A model generated the notes under the pieces. The model worked only from the letters and a program-made list of their open reading frames with translations. It made no database searches and was not told the DNA's origin. From an uncultured Pelagibacteraceae bacterium (GTDB taxonomy: Bacteria > Pseudomonadota > Alphaproteobacteria > Pelagibacterales > Pelagibacteraceae): DNA of 48,000 bases. The DNA lies in NCBI GenBank assembly GCA_902589705.1, contig CACITX010000002.1, positions 1 through 48,000 on the forward strand. The letters are read 5' to 3'. Within the stretch, counting starts at the first letter, position 1. Each line of letters begins with the position of its first letter. Shown here one piece after another: positions 25,322 to 33,667 of this stretch. Position numbers and translations under genes: made by a program.

Positions 25322-26149
25322 TTAATCTCTTAACAGATCGTTAATAGATGTTTTACTTCTTGTTTTTGAGTCAACTTGTTTAACTATAACAGCACAATAT
25401 AAAGATGGTCCCTCTGGATTAGATCTATTAGGTAAGCTTCCAGGTACTACAACAGAATAAGCAGGTACTTTTCCATAAGTAATTTCACCAGTAGTTCTAT
25501 CTATAATTTTTGTTGATGCTCCTATATAAACTCCCATTGATATAACAGCACCCTCTTCAACTAATACACCTTCAGCAATTTCAGATCTTGCTCCAACAAA
25601 ACAATTATCTTCAATAATAACTGGTCCAGCTTGCAATGGTTCAAGCACACCACCAATACCAGCTCCACCAGAAATATGACAATTTTTTCCTACCTGTGCA
25701 CAAGACCCAACTGAAGCCCAAGTATCAATCATAGTTCCCTCATCAACGTAAGCACCTAGGTTTACAAAAGAAGGCATGAGAACAGCATTTTTAGCAATGA
25801 ATGATCCTCTTCTAACAACACCGTTTGGAACGTGTCTATAACCGGCTTTCTTCCAATCTTTTTCTTTCCACTTAACTGTTTTGCCAGGAACTTTATCATA
25901 CCAAGTAGTGTAAGGACCTTTAGACATTGTCATTTTATTTACTCTAAAACTTAAAAGTATTGCCTTTTTAATCCATTGATTAACAACCCAACTGCCATTT
26001 ACCTTATTTGCCACACGGATTTTTCCTTGATCAACTAAATCAATTGTTTCATTAATAGCTTTAATAATTTTTTTATCCGATTTTGGGTTAACCTTATCTT
26101 TTCTTTCAAAATTTTCGCTAATAATCTTTTCTAATTTATCTGTATTCAT
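25322..26149 (-). CDS. dapD: 2,3,4,5-Tetrahydropyridine-2,6-dicarboxylate N-succinyltransferase
   Basis: 275 residues, the normal length. The left-handed beta-helix hexapeptide repeats run from about residue 105 to 215, including [23 protein letters not shown], followed by [26 protein letters not shown]. It transfers succinyl from succinyl-CoA in DAP/lysine synthesis as a trimer. It overlaps the HAD gene upstream by 14 bases and precedes dapE. The arrangement HAD-dapD-dapE is typical of alphaproteobacteria. Confidence 0.98.
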   Translation of the reverse strand: MNTDKLEKIISENFERKDKVNPKSDKKIIKAINETIDLVDQGKIRVANKVNGSWVVNQWIKKAILLSFRVNKMTMSKGPYTTWYDKVPGKTVKWKEKDWKKAGYRHVPNGVVRRGSFIAKNAVLMPSFVNLGAYVDEGTMIDTWASVGSCAQVGKNCHISGGAGIGGVLEPLQAGPVIIEDNCFVGARSEIAEGVLVEEGAVISMGVYIGASTKIIDRTTGEITYGKVPAYSVVVPGSLPNRSNPEGPSLYCAVIVKQVDSKTRSKTSINDLLRD

Positions 26150-26801
26150 TTATCTCCTTTAAAAAATTAGCTAAGCTTTTAGTTTTAAAATTAACAAATT
26201 TTTCGTCTGCATATTTTGCTGCCCATGGCTCATCATTTTCTATCCAAACAGTTTTCATTCCTAATTCGTATGCTGGTTTTAAATTTCTAGCAATATCTTC
26301 AAAGAATATACAATATTCTGGCTGAATTTTGTAATTTTCTATAATTTTTTTATAAGGTTCTATTGAAGGCTTAGGATAAAAATCGGAGTCTACTATATCA
26401 AAAACCCCATCAAACAATTGTTCTATACCAATTCTTGAAGTTACATTAGAAGCATGTGCTTTAGATCCATTAGTAAAAATAATTTTTTTTCCATCAAGTT
26501 TTGATATTTGTTCTTTCAAATAATCATCTTTTTTTAAGAAGTTAAGATCTACATCATGAACAAACTCTAAAAATTCATTGGCATCAATATCATGATTTTT
26601 GATCATCCCATTAAGAGTAGTATTATATTCGTGGAAATAATTTTTTTGAATTTTTTTAGCTTCATCAATACTAACTTTGAGTTTTTCTGAGATAAACTTA
26701 GACATTTTTTTATCTACCTGATCAAAAACTTTTGTATCTCCAGAGTAAAGAGTATTATCTAAATCAAACAACCAATATTTTATTTTTTTTAACTCTTTCA
26801 C
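26136..26801 (-). CDS. HAD-superfamily hydrolase, pyrimidine 5'-nucleotidase type (SDT1/YjjG-like)
   Basis: 221 residues. HAD motif I is [10 protein letters not shown] with nucleophile Asp13 and general acid Asp15. Motif II is [11 protein letters not shown], and motifs III/IV include the [11 protein letters not shown] lysine and [11 protein letters not shown]. The NTLYSG variant and the alpha-helical cap near residues 20-90 match the pyrimidine 5'-nucleotidase subgroup. This gene sits between argB and dapD in many alphaproteobacteria. The likely substrate is a nucleoside monophosphate, but that is inferred from the family. It overlaps argB by one base. Confidence 0.85.
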   Translation of the reverse strand: MKELKKIKYWLFDLDNTLYSGDTKVFDQVDKKMSKFISEKLKVSIDEAKKIQKNYFHEYNTTLNGMIKNHDIDANEFLEFVHDVDLNFLKKDDYLKEQISKLDGKKIIFTNGSKAHASNVTSRIGIEQLFDGVFDIVDSDFYPKPSIEPYKKIIENYKIQPEYCIFFEDIARNLKPAYELGMKTVWIENDEPWAAKYADEKFVNFKTKSLANFLKEINEYR

Positions 26802-27667
26802 TATCTTATTAAGGTTCCTGCACCTGTATCTGAAAAAATTTCATTTAAAATAGAATGTGGTTTTCTACCATCCATGATTACAACACCTCTGACACCATTG
26901 CTGACAGCATCTAAGCAAGTATTTATTTTTGGTATCATTCCACCACTAATAGTTTGGTTTTTAATTAATTCTAATGTTTTTTTTGAAGATATTTCTGTAA
27001 TTAGTTTTTTTTCTTTATCTAAAACACCTTCAACATTAGTCATTAGCAATAACCTTCTCGATTTTAATGATTTAGCTATGGCACCTGCAGCAGTATCTCC
27101 ATTAATATTATATACTTGATTTTTTTCATCTAAGCCCAACGGTGCAACAACTGGTATCTTATTATTTCTTATTAAGTCTTTTATAATTTCTGTATTAATT
27201 ATTTTTGGCATACCAACAAAACCCAGTTCTTTATTTTCGGGCACAACATTAATTACATTGCTTTTTTTACTATTTATCTGAATAGCTTCAGAGCCTTTAT
27301 TTTTTAAAGATTCAACTATATCTCTATTAAATTCAATTAAAACTTTTTCTACAATAGAAATAATTTTTTTATCAGTGACTCTCAATCCATTTATAAATTT
27401 TGACTCAATGTTTGATTTTTCTAACTCTCTTTTAATTCTTGGCCCGCCACCATGGACAACAACAATTGAAAGACCTAGTCTATTTAAAATTTGAATATCT
27501 AGAATAAAATTATTAAAAACTTCTCTATCAATTAAAACATTACCACCATATTTTATTACAATAGTATCTTCTTTATATTTTTCTGCGTATTTTTGAATAT
27601 TAGAAATAGATGGAGCGTTATTAGGCCAGAGTTTTTTTATTTCCTCTGAAGAATAATTTTCATTCAT
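26801..27667 (-). CDS. argB: Acetylglutamate kinase
   Basis: 288 residues of the amino-acid kinase fold: VIKYGGNVL, VVHGGGPRIKREL, INGDTAAGAIAKSL and the nucleotide-binding GGMIPKINTCLDAVSNG. It phosphorylates N-acetylglutamate, the second arginine step; argJ, acting in the same pathway, lies at 41018. The N-terminal helix preceding the kinase domain is the region linked to arginine feedback in hexameric ArgB enzymes. The ATG abuts the yidC TAA. In several other alphaproteobacteria engB lies between yidC and argB, but it is absent here. Confidence 0.97.
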   Translation of the reverse strand: MNENYSSEEIKKLWPNNAPSISNIQKYAEKYKEDTIVIKYGGNVLIDREVFNNFILDIQILNRLGLSIVVVHGGGPRIKRELEKSNIESKFINGLRVTDKKIISIVEKVLIEFNRDIVESLKNKGSEAIQINSKKSNVINVVPENKELGFVGMPKIINTEIIKDLIRNNKIPVVAPLGLDEKNQVYNINGDTAAGAIAKSLKSRRLLLMTNVEGVLDKEKKLITEISSKKTLELIKNQTISGGMIPKINTCLDAVSNGVRGVVIMDGRKPHSILNEIFSDTGAGTLIR

Positions 27668-29353
27668 CTAATTAGTTTTAACAGTTGTTTTTTTGTTTAT
27701 TACCCATTGTTGAGCAATAGTTAAAATATTATTGACTGTCCAATAAACAACTAAACCTGATGGAAACGAAGCTAATATAATAGTTAAAAATAACGGAAAG
27801 AATGCAAAAATTTTTGCTTGAATAGGATCAGCTGGAGCTGGATTCAGCTTTTGTTGAACCCACATTGAAGCTCCCATTAGAATTGGCCAAATACCAATAA
27901 TCATGAAACTTGGAGGATCCCACGGAATTAGCCCAAACAAATTAAAAATAGTTGTAGGATCAGCTGCCGATAAATCTTTAATCCATCCAAAAAATGGCTG
28001 GTGTCTCATCTCGAGAGAAATAAAAAGCATTTTATAAATTGCAAAAAAGAATGGAATTTGTATTAATACCGGTAGGCAGCCAGATGCTGGATTGATTTTT
28101 TCTTTTCTATAAAGAGCCATCATTTCTTGCTGTAATTTTACTTTATCATCTTTATGAAGCTCCTTAAGCCTCATCATTTCTGGCTGTACAGCTTTCATCT
28201 TTGCCATTGATTTAAATGAAAAGTTTGCAAGCGGGAAAAATATTAATCTTAAAGCAATAGTTAAGAGAACGATAGCAGTTCCAAAGTTTCCTGAAATTTT
28301 AAACAAATAATCAATCACAAAAAATAACGGTTTTGTAAAAAAATAAAACCAACCCCAATCAATTACTAAATCAAACTTTTTAATGTTCTGTTTTTCAGCG
28401 TAAGTATCAATTGTTTCAACCTCTTTGGCAGCAACAAATAATCTAAGTTCACTATTTCCTGTTGAGGATTGATTAATTATGGTTGGTTTATTAATTATAT
28501 AATTAGCTTTAAATCCTTCATCATAAAGAAAAGTTGACTTAAAATTTTTGCCAGATTCAGGAACAAAAGCTGTCATCCAATATTTATCAGTTATGCCAAG
28601 CCAACCTTCATTTGACTCTCTGACAATTTTTTTCTCTTTTACATCATCGTAATCATCTTCTTTTAATTCGTCATCAAATACACCAATAAAACCCTCGTGT
28701 TGTATGTAAAAGTTTTGAATGTCATCTGGAATCTTGTTTCTAGTCATTTGAGCATAAGGAAATAGCTCAACAACACTATTAGTACTATTTTTTACTTGTT
28801 GTGATATTTTAAAAAGATATTTATCATCAAGTTCTATTTTTTTTTCAAAAATAATTCCCTCTTTGTTATCCCACTGAATAATTACAGGCGATTTTTCGGT
28901 TAGAGTATTATTGCCTTTTACTGTCCAGACAGAGCTATTTGATGGTACTTTTATTTTATTACCAATACTTGTCCATCCTGTTTCAATAAAAAACCCATTT
29001 TCTGTTTTTGATGGATATAAAAAAACTGTGTTCTCGCCATCAACTACTTTTTGTTTATGTTTTTTAAATGATATATCATCAATTAAAGCCCCCTCTAAAG
29101 ATAGCGATCCAACAATATTTTCATTTTCAATTGTAATTCTTTTACTTTTATTTATTGCCTCTTCTCTAGTAACTTTTTTAATAATTATAGGTTGATTTAT
29201 AGTTGGCGCTATTGAAGATTTGTTATTATTTTGTTCAATTTGTTGAGTATTGCTTTGCTCAGCAGTTTTTCTAGGTGTCTCAAAAAAAGCCCCCCAAAAT
29301 AATAATACAGACATTGAAAGAGCTATTGCTACAAAAACATTTCTATTATCCAT
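27668..29353 (-). CDS. yidC: Membrane protein insertase YidC
   Basis: 561 residues. An N-terminal membrane anchor (residues about 6-25), a large periplasmic beta domain (about 60-330) and the conserved five-helix C-terminal core are all present. The core includes LTIALRLIFFPLANFS with the groove arginine and the later PIFFAIYKML-like and FFPLFLTIILASFPSGLVVYW segments. It inserts proteins into the inner membrane alone or with SecYEG. The upstream yidD overlaps by eight bases. Length is typical for Gram-negative YidC. Confidence 0.97.
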   Translation of the reverse strand: MDNRNVFVAIALSMSVLLFWGAFFETPRKTAEQSNTQQIEQNNNKSSIAPTINQPIIIKKVTREEAINKSKRITIENENIVGSLSLEGALIDDISFKKHKQKVVDGENTVFLYPSKTENGFFIETGWTSIGNKIKVPSNSSVWTVKGNNTLTEKSPVIIQWDNKEGIIFEKKIELDDKYLFKISQQVKNSTNSVVELFPYAQMTRNKIPDDIQNFYIQHEGFIGVFDDELKEDDYDDVKEKKIVRESNEGWLGITDKYWMTAFVPESGKNFKSTFLYDEGFKANYIINKPTIINQSSTGNSELRLFVAAKEVETIDTYAEKQNIKKFDLVIDWGWFYFFTKPLFFVIDYLFKISGNFGTAIVLLTIALRLIFFPLANFSFKSMAKMKAVQPEMMRLKELHKDDKVKLQQEMMALYRKEKINPASGCLPVLIQIPFFFAIYKMLFISLEMRHQPFFGWIKDLSAADPTTIFNLFGLIPWDPPSFMIIGIWPILMGASMWVQQKLNPAPADPIQAKIFAFFPLFLTIILASFPSGLVVYWTVNNILTIAQQWVINKKTTVKTN

Positions 29354-29615
29354 TAAATTTATCTTTCTTTATCTTTTCTTTGCTTGGAACATAATTAAAG
29401 CTCGACCCACCACCTAATATTTTTATTGGATGACAAGTTAAAATTCTTTTAACTCCTAATATAGACCCACTAAGCAGACCATGCTGCTTAAGTGAGCCGA
29501 TATAATATTCAGAGCATTCTTGATCATATCTACAATTACTACCCATTAATGGCGATAATAGATATTTATAGATCTTAATTAAGTATATTTGAAAGTTTAT
29601 TATTATTTTGATCAT
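29346..29615 (-). CDS. yidD: Membrane protein insertion efficiency factor YidD
   Basis: 89 residues with the YidD pattern: an amphipathic N-terminal helix, YKYLLSPLMGSNCRYDQECSEYYIGSLKQHG, then a GVKRILTCHPIKILGG segment. The conserved cysteines and the P-x-x-G-x-x-C core are present; the usual C-R-[FY]-x-P-[ST]-C-S is diverged to CRYDQECS. It promotes YidC-dependent insertion from the inner face of the membrane. It sits between rnpA (one-base gap) and yidC, its standard place. Confidence 0.93.
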   Translation of the reverse strand: MIKIIINFQIYLIKIYKYLLSPLMGSNCRYDQECSEYYIGSLKQHGLLSGSILGVKRILTCHPIKILGGGSSFNYVPSKEKIKKDKFNG

Positions 29616-29616
29616 T

Positions 29617-29967
29617 TTATTTTTTTATTTTACCAAAGCACTTTTCCATTATAGGCAAAAGTAAATCATGTTTTTGAGTATAGGCATTAGATTTTCCAAA
29701 AACTATATAAGTGTAATCCTTATCAATTGCACCTCTTTTTTTTAGTAACTTCTGGACAATTGCTTTTAATTTTCTTCTAATTTTGTTTCTTTTAACAGCA
29801 TTCCCAATTTTTTTTTTCATCACAAAACTGATTAATAAGCTAGATTTAACTTTGGGTTTATAAAAATTCTTTATAGCGAAGATTGAAAAATAGTCTGAGT
29901 GAACTTTTTTTTCTTTTAATGTTTTTTTGAATTGGAAGCTTTTTTTTAAGCTTTCAAGTTTAACCAT
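29617..29967 (-). CDS. rnpA: Ribonuclease P protein component
   Basis: 116 residues, very basic. The RNR motif is in GNAVKRNKIRRKLKAIVQ, the defining RnpA feature, with the upstream SFVMKKKIGNAV strand. It binds the RNase P RNA to mature tRNA 5' ends. That bears on this window, because both tRNA genes here begin inside the preceding stop codon and need RNase P cleavage. It follows rpmH after eight bases, the near-universal rpmH-rnpA pair. Confidence 0.95.
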   Translation of the reverse strand: MVKLESLKKSFQFKKTLKEKKVHSDYFSIFAIKNFYKPKVKSSLLISFVMKKKIGNAVKRNKIRRKLKAIVQKLLKKRGAIDKDYTYIVFGKSNAYTQKHDLLLPIMEKCFGKIKK

Positions 29968-29975
29968 TAAATAAA

Positions 29976-30110
29976 TTATGTTGAGAGGGTTTTTCTACCT
30001 TTTGCTCTTCTTCTGGCGATAAGCTGTCTACCAGTTTTAGTTGCCATTCTAGCTCTAAAACCGTGTCTTCTTTTTCTAACTAAATTACTAGGTTGATAAG
30101 TTCTTTTCAT
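29976..30110 (-). CDS. rpmH: 50S ribosomal protein L34
   Basis: A short frame from ATG 30110 to TAA 29976 encodes 44 residues beginning [20 protein letters not shown] and ending with [12 protein letters not shown], the complete L34 pattern. It is a small arginine/lysine-rich large-subunit protein. It heads the minus-strand run rpmH-rnpA-yidD-yidC-argB and onward, and its promoter should lie in the 50 bases before 30161. Confidence 0.98.
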   Translation of the reverse strand: MKRTYQPSNLVRKRRHGFRARMATKTGRQLIARRRAKGRKTLST

Positions 30111-30160
30111 AAATATTTTAAGGTATATATTTTAAATGATGTCTGTTGTACAGGATTAAT
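30111..30160. promoter_or_regulatory. 50-bp divergent promoter region between rpmH and VTT-domain gene
   Basis: Start codons of the divergent rpmH run and the VTT-domain gene are 50 bases apart. The stretch AAGGTATATATTTTAAAT contains TATA-type -10 candidates in both directions, but no unambiguous promoter can be assigned. Confidence 0.35.
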
Positions 30161-30874
30161 ATGAGTAAAAATTTAAAAATCACTTTAGGAGCAATTTATT
30201 TATTCATTTTAATCTCGTTTTTATATTTCTTGTTTTCAAAATTTGAGATTTCTAGAATAAATGATTTTTCATACTATAAATTAATACAGTCAAATATAGA
30301 GGAATTTATCGGAAAAAATTTAGTATTAAATCTATTTTTATTTTTTTTATTTTCATCATTTTGGGTGATGCTTTTAGGTTTTGGAACACCAATACTTCTG
30401 ATATCAGGAATATTATTTGGAAAGTGGGCCGGGACATTAATCTCAACATTTTCAATTTCAATCGGAGCCTTGCTGCTCTACATGATTGCAAATTTTTTTT
30501 TTAAAGACTTAGTGAAAATTATGCTCATGGATAAATTTGAAAAATATATCGAGCGGTTTAAAAAAAATGAATTTTATTATTTTCTTGCCTTCAGACTTTC
30601 TGGAGGTCTAGGAATACCATTTGGATTACAAAATATTTTACCAGTAATTTTTAATATTAAAAATAGCAATTACTTTTTTGGAAGCTTCTTGGGTTTTATA
30701 CCAATGTTTTTTATCTGGAATTCTATTGGTTCTGGAATAAATAATTTCATCAAAGGTTCTAATAATTTTAATTTTATTAATTTAATAATTAATAGAGAAA
30801 TTTATATACCAATATTAATTTTTTTAATTTTTATTTCTATTTCAATAGTAGTAAAAAAATTTTTCTTTAAATGA
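30161..30874 (+). CDS. VTT-domain (TVP38/TMEM64, DedA-like) membrane protein
   Basis: 237 residues from ATG 30161; the TTG at 30146 would add five doubtful codons. About six hydrophobic segments are present. The VTT/SNARE-associated signature is visible as GFGTPILLISGILFGKWAGTL and later FRLSGGLGIPFGLQNILPVIF, with the characteristic G-x-x-x-G-x-x-FG helix-hairpin. Family members are implicated in lipid scrambling or flipping and envelope homeostasis; a specific substrate cannot be given. The ATGA junction with the downstream YyaL-like gene indicates cotranscription. Confidence 0.8.
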   Translation: MSKNLKITLGAIYLFILISFLYFLFSKFEISRINDFSYYKLIQSNIEEFIGKNLVLNLFLFFLFSSFWVMLLGFGTPILLISGILFGKWAGTLISTFSISIGALLLYMIANFFFKDLVKIMLMDKFEKYIERFKKNEFYYFLAFRLSGGLGIPFGLQNILPVIFNIKNSNYFFGSFLGFIPMFFIWNSIGSGINNFIKGSNNFNFINLIINREIYIPILIFLIFISISIVVKKFFFK

Positions 30875-32610
30875 TAGACCTAAATAAAAATAATTTAATA
30901 GATGATCCAAGTCCGTATTTAAGACAGCATAAAGATAATCCTGTTCATTGGCAAACTTGGTCAAAAAAAACTTTAGAAGAGGCCAAGAAAAATTCTAAAC
31001 CTATTTTATTGAGCATAGGATATGCAAGCTGCCATTGGTGTCATGTGATGGCACATGAAAGTTTTGAAGATAGAGAGACCGCCAATCTTATGAATAAATA
31101 TTTTTTAAACATTAAAGTTGATAGAGAAGAAAGACCAGATCTAGATTTTGTCTTTCAAAGTTCGTTTCAATTATTTAATCAATCTGGTGGAGGATGGCCT
31201 CTAACAATGTTTCTCGATGAAAATGGAGTTCCGTTTATGGGTGGAACTTATTTTCCAAAAGACGCAAAAAATGGTTTACCATCTTTTAAAGAAGTTTTAC
31301 AAAAAGTTTACGACTCATATAAAGAACAGAAAACAAATATTATTAATCAAAAAGATTTAATTATTAAAAATTTAGATTTAAAAAAAAATTCAGTTTTAAG
31401 TCAGGATCTTGAACCGATTATAGAAGCATCACTAAATTATTTAGATCCAAAAAAAGGAGGATACAAAGGGGCTCCTAAATTTCCTACATTTAATTTATTC
31501 GAAACACTTTTATATTTTTACAATACGACAAAAGATAAAAAATATTTAGAACCTGTTTCACTAATTTTAAAACAATTATGTTCAAAAGGAATTTATGATC
31601 ATGTCGAGGGAGGTATCTCTAGATATACTGTGGATGATGCTTGGATCATTCCTCACTTTGAAAAAATGTTATATGATAATACTCAATTCATCTCACTTTT
31701 AGCTAAGTACTGTAAAATAAATAATGAAAATTATTTTAAAGACAAATTAGAGCAAACAATAGAGTTTTTAAGATCAGAATTTTTAAATAAAGATAAATTA
31801 TTAGGTTCTGCTTACGATGCTGATAGCGAAGGTGAAGAAGGTAAATACTATGTTTTCAAATATGAAGAAATTAAAAATATAGATAAAATTAATGAGTATT
31901 TTGAAATAAGTGCATCAGGAAATTGGGAAAATAAGAACATTTTAGTGGAAAAAAGCAAGCCACCTAAGGCTATAATAGAAAAACTTTTAGAGATAAGAAA
32001 AAAAAGAAAAAAACCTTTTTTTGATGATAAATCTCAGCTTGACTTAAATTGTTTATGGATCAGTTCTTTAATTGCAGCAAACGAAATATTACCTGAAAAA
32101 AATTACTTAAACCTAGCGGAAAGTTTTTTCTCTCTTATTGAAGAAAAATATTTGAAAAAAAATATTCAACATTCGTACTCTCAAGGAATCGTTTTTTTAG
32201 AGGATTATGCTTTTTTAATTAATGCGTTGAATGACCTCTCAGATAAAACTATGAATTTTAAATATAAAGATTATGCAAAAAATTTATGTAATGAAACATT
32301 CTTAAAATTTTATGTCAAAGAAAAGAATATATTCCAAAAAAATCAAAAAGATAATAATGATATTTTTTTTAATCCAATTGATATTGGCGACAATACTATT
32401 CCAAATGGAAATGCAATGATGCTTATAAATTTAGTCAGACTAGGAAAGATGAAAGAAGCTAAGATATTATCAGATAGTTTAAATGGATATTTAAATATTT
32501 ACAAAAATTATATGATGACAGCTGTAAGAGCATTAGATTATTTTAATAATATAAATTCTGGTAAAAAATGTACAGAACAAGGTTGTAATATAGATGAAGC
32601 AAAAAATTAA
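30871..32610 (+). CDS. YyaL/DUF255 thioredoxin-domain protein (SSP411/SPATA20 family)
   Basis: 579 residues. The N-terminal thioredoxin-like domain holds the redox pair in SCHWCHVM (Cys54, Cys57), preceded by NPVHWQTW and followed by VDREERPDLD and GGWPLTMFL, all diagnostic of this family. The rest is an (alpha/alpha) barrel similar to sugar epimerases. The function is unproven: a thiol-dependent or sugar-related enzyme. Family members are usually near 670-700 residues, so this one is shortened, mostly in the C-terminal half. It overlaps the VTT gene by four bases and the next small gene by 17. Confidence 0.88.
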   Translation: MIDLNKNNLIDDPSPYLRQHKDNPVHWQTWSKKTLEEAKKNSKPILLSIGYASCHWCHVMAHESFEDRETANLMNKYFLNIKVDREERPDLDFVFQSSFQLFNQSGGGWPLTMFLDENGVPFMGGTYFPKDAKNGLPSFKEVLQKVYDSYKEQKTNIINQKDLIIKNLDLKKNSVLSQDLEPIIEASLNYLDPKKGGYKGAPKFPTFNLFETLLYFYNTTKDKKYLEPVSLILKQLCSKGIYDHVEGGISRYTVDDAWIIPHFEKMLYDNTQFISLLAKYCKINNENYFKDKLEQTIEFLRSEFLNKDKLLGSAYDADSEGEEGKYYVFKYEEIKNIDKINEYFEISASGNWENKNILVEKSKPPKAIIEKLLEIRKKRKKPFFDDKSQLDLNCLWISSLIAANEILPEKNYLNLAESFFSLIEEKYLKKNIQHSYSQGIVFLEDYAFLINALNDLSDKTMNFKYKDYAKNLCNETFLKFYVKEKNIFQKNQKDNNDIFFNPIDIGDNTIPNGNAMMLINLVRLGKMKEAKILSDSLNGYLNIYKNYMMTAVRALDYFNNINSGKKCTEQGCNIDEAKN

Positions 32611-32782
32611 TTGGCTGATATGGCTTTTTTTAGTAATTTTATGGAATTATGGGTTTCCTAATGCCTCTCCACTTCAAGATGTTTTAGTTGCCGTAATTTT
32701 GTCTGTATTATTGATAATTATACAGAAGTTTCAATCTAGAAGCTTGCAAAAAACAGGTTCAAGAAGTAAATTTAAGAATTGA
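32594..32782 (+). CDS. Small hydrophobic membrane protein, unknown
   Basis: 62 residues with two hydrophobic stretches (about 7-20 and 28-43) joined by an NASPLQD turn, then a basic tail. It probably forms a hairpin in the inner membrane. It overlaps the YyaL-like gene by 17 bases and is followed after 16 bases by another small gene. I recognise no family. The coherent hydropathy and its place in a tightly packed run support it as a real gene. Confidence 0.6.
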   Translation: MKQKINWLIWLFLVILWNYGFPNASPLQDVLVAVILSVLLIIIQKFQSRSLQKTGSRSKFKN

Positions 32783-32798
32783 TGAAGGGATACTTGTT

Positions 32799-32993
32799 AT
32801 GGGAATTCATTACGATTACAAATCTACTCGAGGCGACAAGGCTATGAAAAAAGAGGCTAAGAGAAAAGCGCGAATAGAGCAAAGAAGAGCAAAAAGAGCT
32901 AACAATGCCTCTAAAGTGTCCGAAGAAAAACCGATGCATGATATTGATAAACCCATAACGCTCGAGGACTTAACTAACCCAGACAATAAATAG
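32799..32993 (+). CDS. Small basic/acidic two-part protein, unknown
   Basis: 64 residues. The N-terminal two thirds are strongly basic (a run of K, R and A from residue 14 to 40 that looks like one charged helix). The C-terminal third is acidic and prolyl (KPMHDIDKPITLEDLTNPDNK). AAGGGA at 32785-32790 is a good ribosome-binding site eight bases before ATG 32799, and stronger than most here. The split charge suggests binding to RNA or an acidic partner, but no family was recognised. Confidence 0.65.
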   Translation: MGIHYDYKSTRGDKAMKKEAKRKARIEQRRAKRANNASKVSEEKPMHDIDKPITLEDLTNPDNK

Positions 32994-33000
32994 TAATTTA

Positions 33001-33108
33001 ATGAAATCTTTTGAAAAAAAAGATTCTCTTTTTAAGAGCAGGGAAGTTGCTTTAAAAAAAAATTTAAAAAAAAGAAGAAAGATTAAAAAAGTAAACAAAA
33101 AAAAATGA
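33001..33108 (+). CDS. Very small, highly basic ORF coupled to dcd
   Basis: 35 residues from ATG 33001 to TGA 33106-33108, about half Lys or Arg, ending in a dense K/R cluster. The stop overlaps the dcd start as ATGA, the translational-coupling arrangement seen at true gene junctions in this window. It resembles small nucleic-acid- or ribosome-associated peptides in composition only. A-rich codons are expected by chance in such AT-rich DNA, so the call is cautious. Confidence 0.45.
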   Translation: MKSFEKKDSLFKSREVALKKNLKKRRKIKKVNKKK

Positions 33109-33659
33109 CAGTTCTTTCGGATAAATGGATAAAAAATGCAGCTTCGAAAAAAGGCATGATAAAGCCTTTTGTAAGCAAACAAGTAAGAAAAGGGAAAATT
33201 TCATTTGGTCTATCCTCATATGGATACGATGCGAGGGTTTCTAACGAGTTTAAAATATTTACAAACGTAAACTCAGGTATTGTAGATCCTAAAGTTTTTA
33301 AAAAAGAGAGTTTTGTCACAAAGGTTGGCAAAGAATGTATTATTCCGCCTAACTCTTTTGCTTTAGCTCGAACCATGGAATATTTTAAAATTCCTGATGA
33401 TGTTCTGGTTGTCTGTCTAGGTAAATCAACTTACGCGAGATGTGGAATTATTGTTAATGTAACACCTTTGGAACCCGGTTGGGAAGGACATGTTACATTA
33501 GAGTTTTCGAATACCACTCCTTTGCCGGCAAAAATTTATGCAAATGAAGGAGTTGCTCAATTCGTCTTTCTTAAAGGTAATGAAAAACCTAGTGTTACTT
33601 ATGCCAAAAGGAAAGGCAAATACATGAAGCAAAAAGGTGTTACGTTACCTAAAGTTTAA
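33105..33659 (+). CDS. dcd: dCTP deaminase
   Basis: 184 residues, normal for Dcd. The trimeric dUTPase-like fold motifs are present: the N-terminal [43 protein letters not shown], the catalytic Glu in [21 protein letters not shown] and a C-terminal lid. It deaminates dCTP to dUTP for thymidylate synthesis. The ATG at 33105 overlaps the preceding 35-codon ORF; the next gene, murA, starts eight bases after the stop. Confidence 0.97.
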   Translation: MTVLSDKWIKNAASKKGMIKPFVSKQVRKGKISFGLSSYGYDARVSNEFKIFTNVNSGIVDPKVFKKESFVTKVGKECIIPPNSFALARTMEYFKIPDDVLVVCLGKSTYARCGIIVNVTPLEPGWEGHVTLEFSNTTPLPAKIYANEGVAQFVFLKGNEKPSVTYAKRKGKYMKQKGVTLPKV

Positions 33660-33667
33660 ATTCTTAA

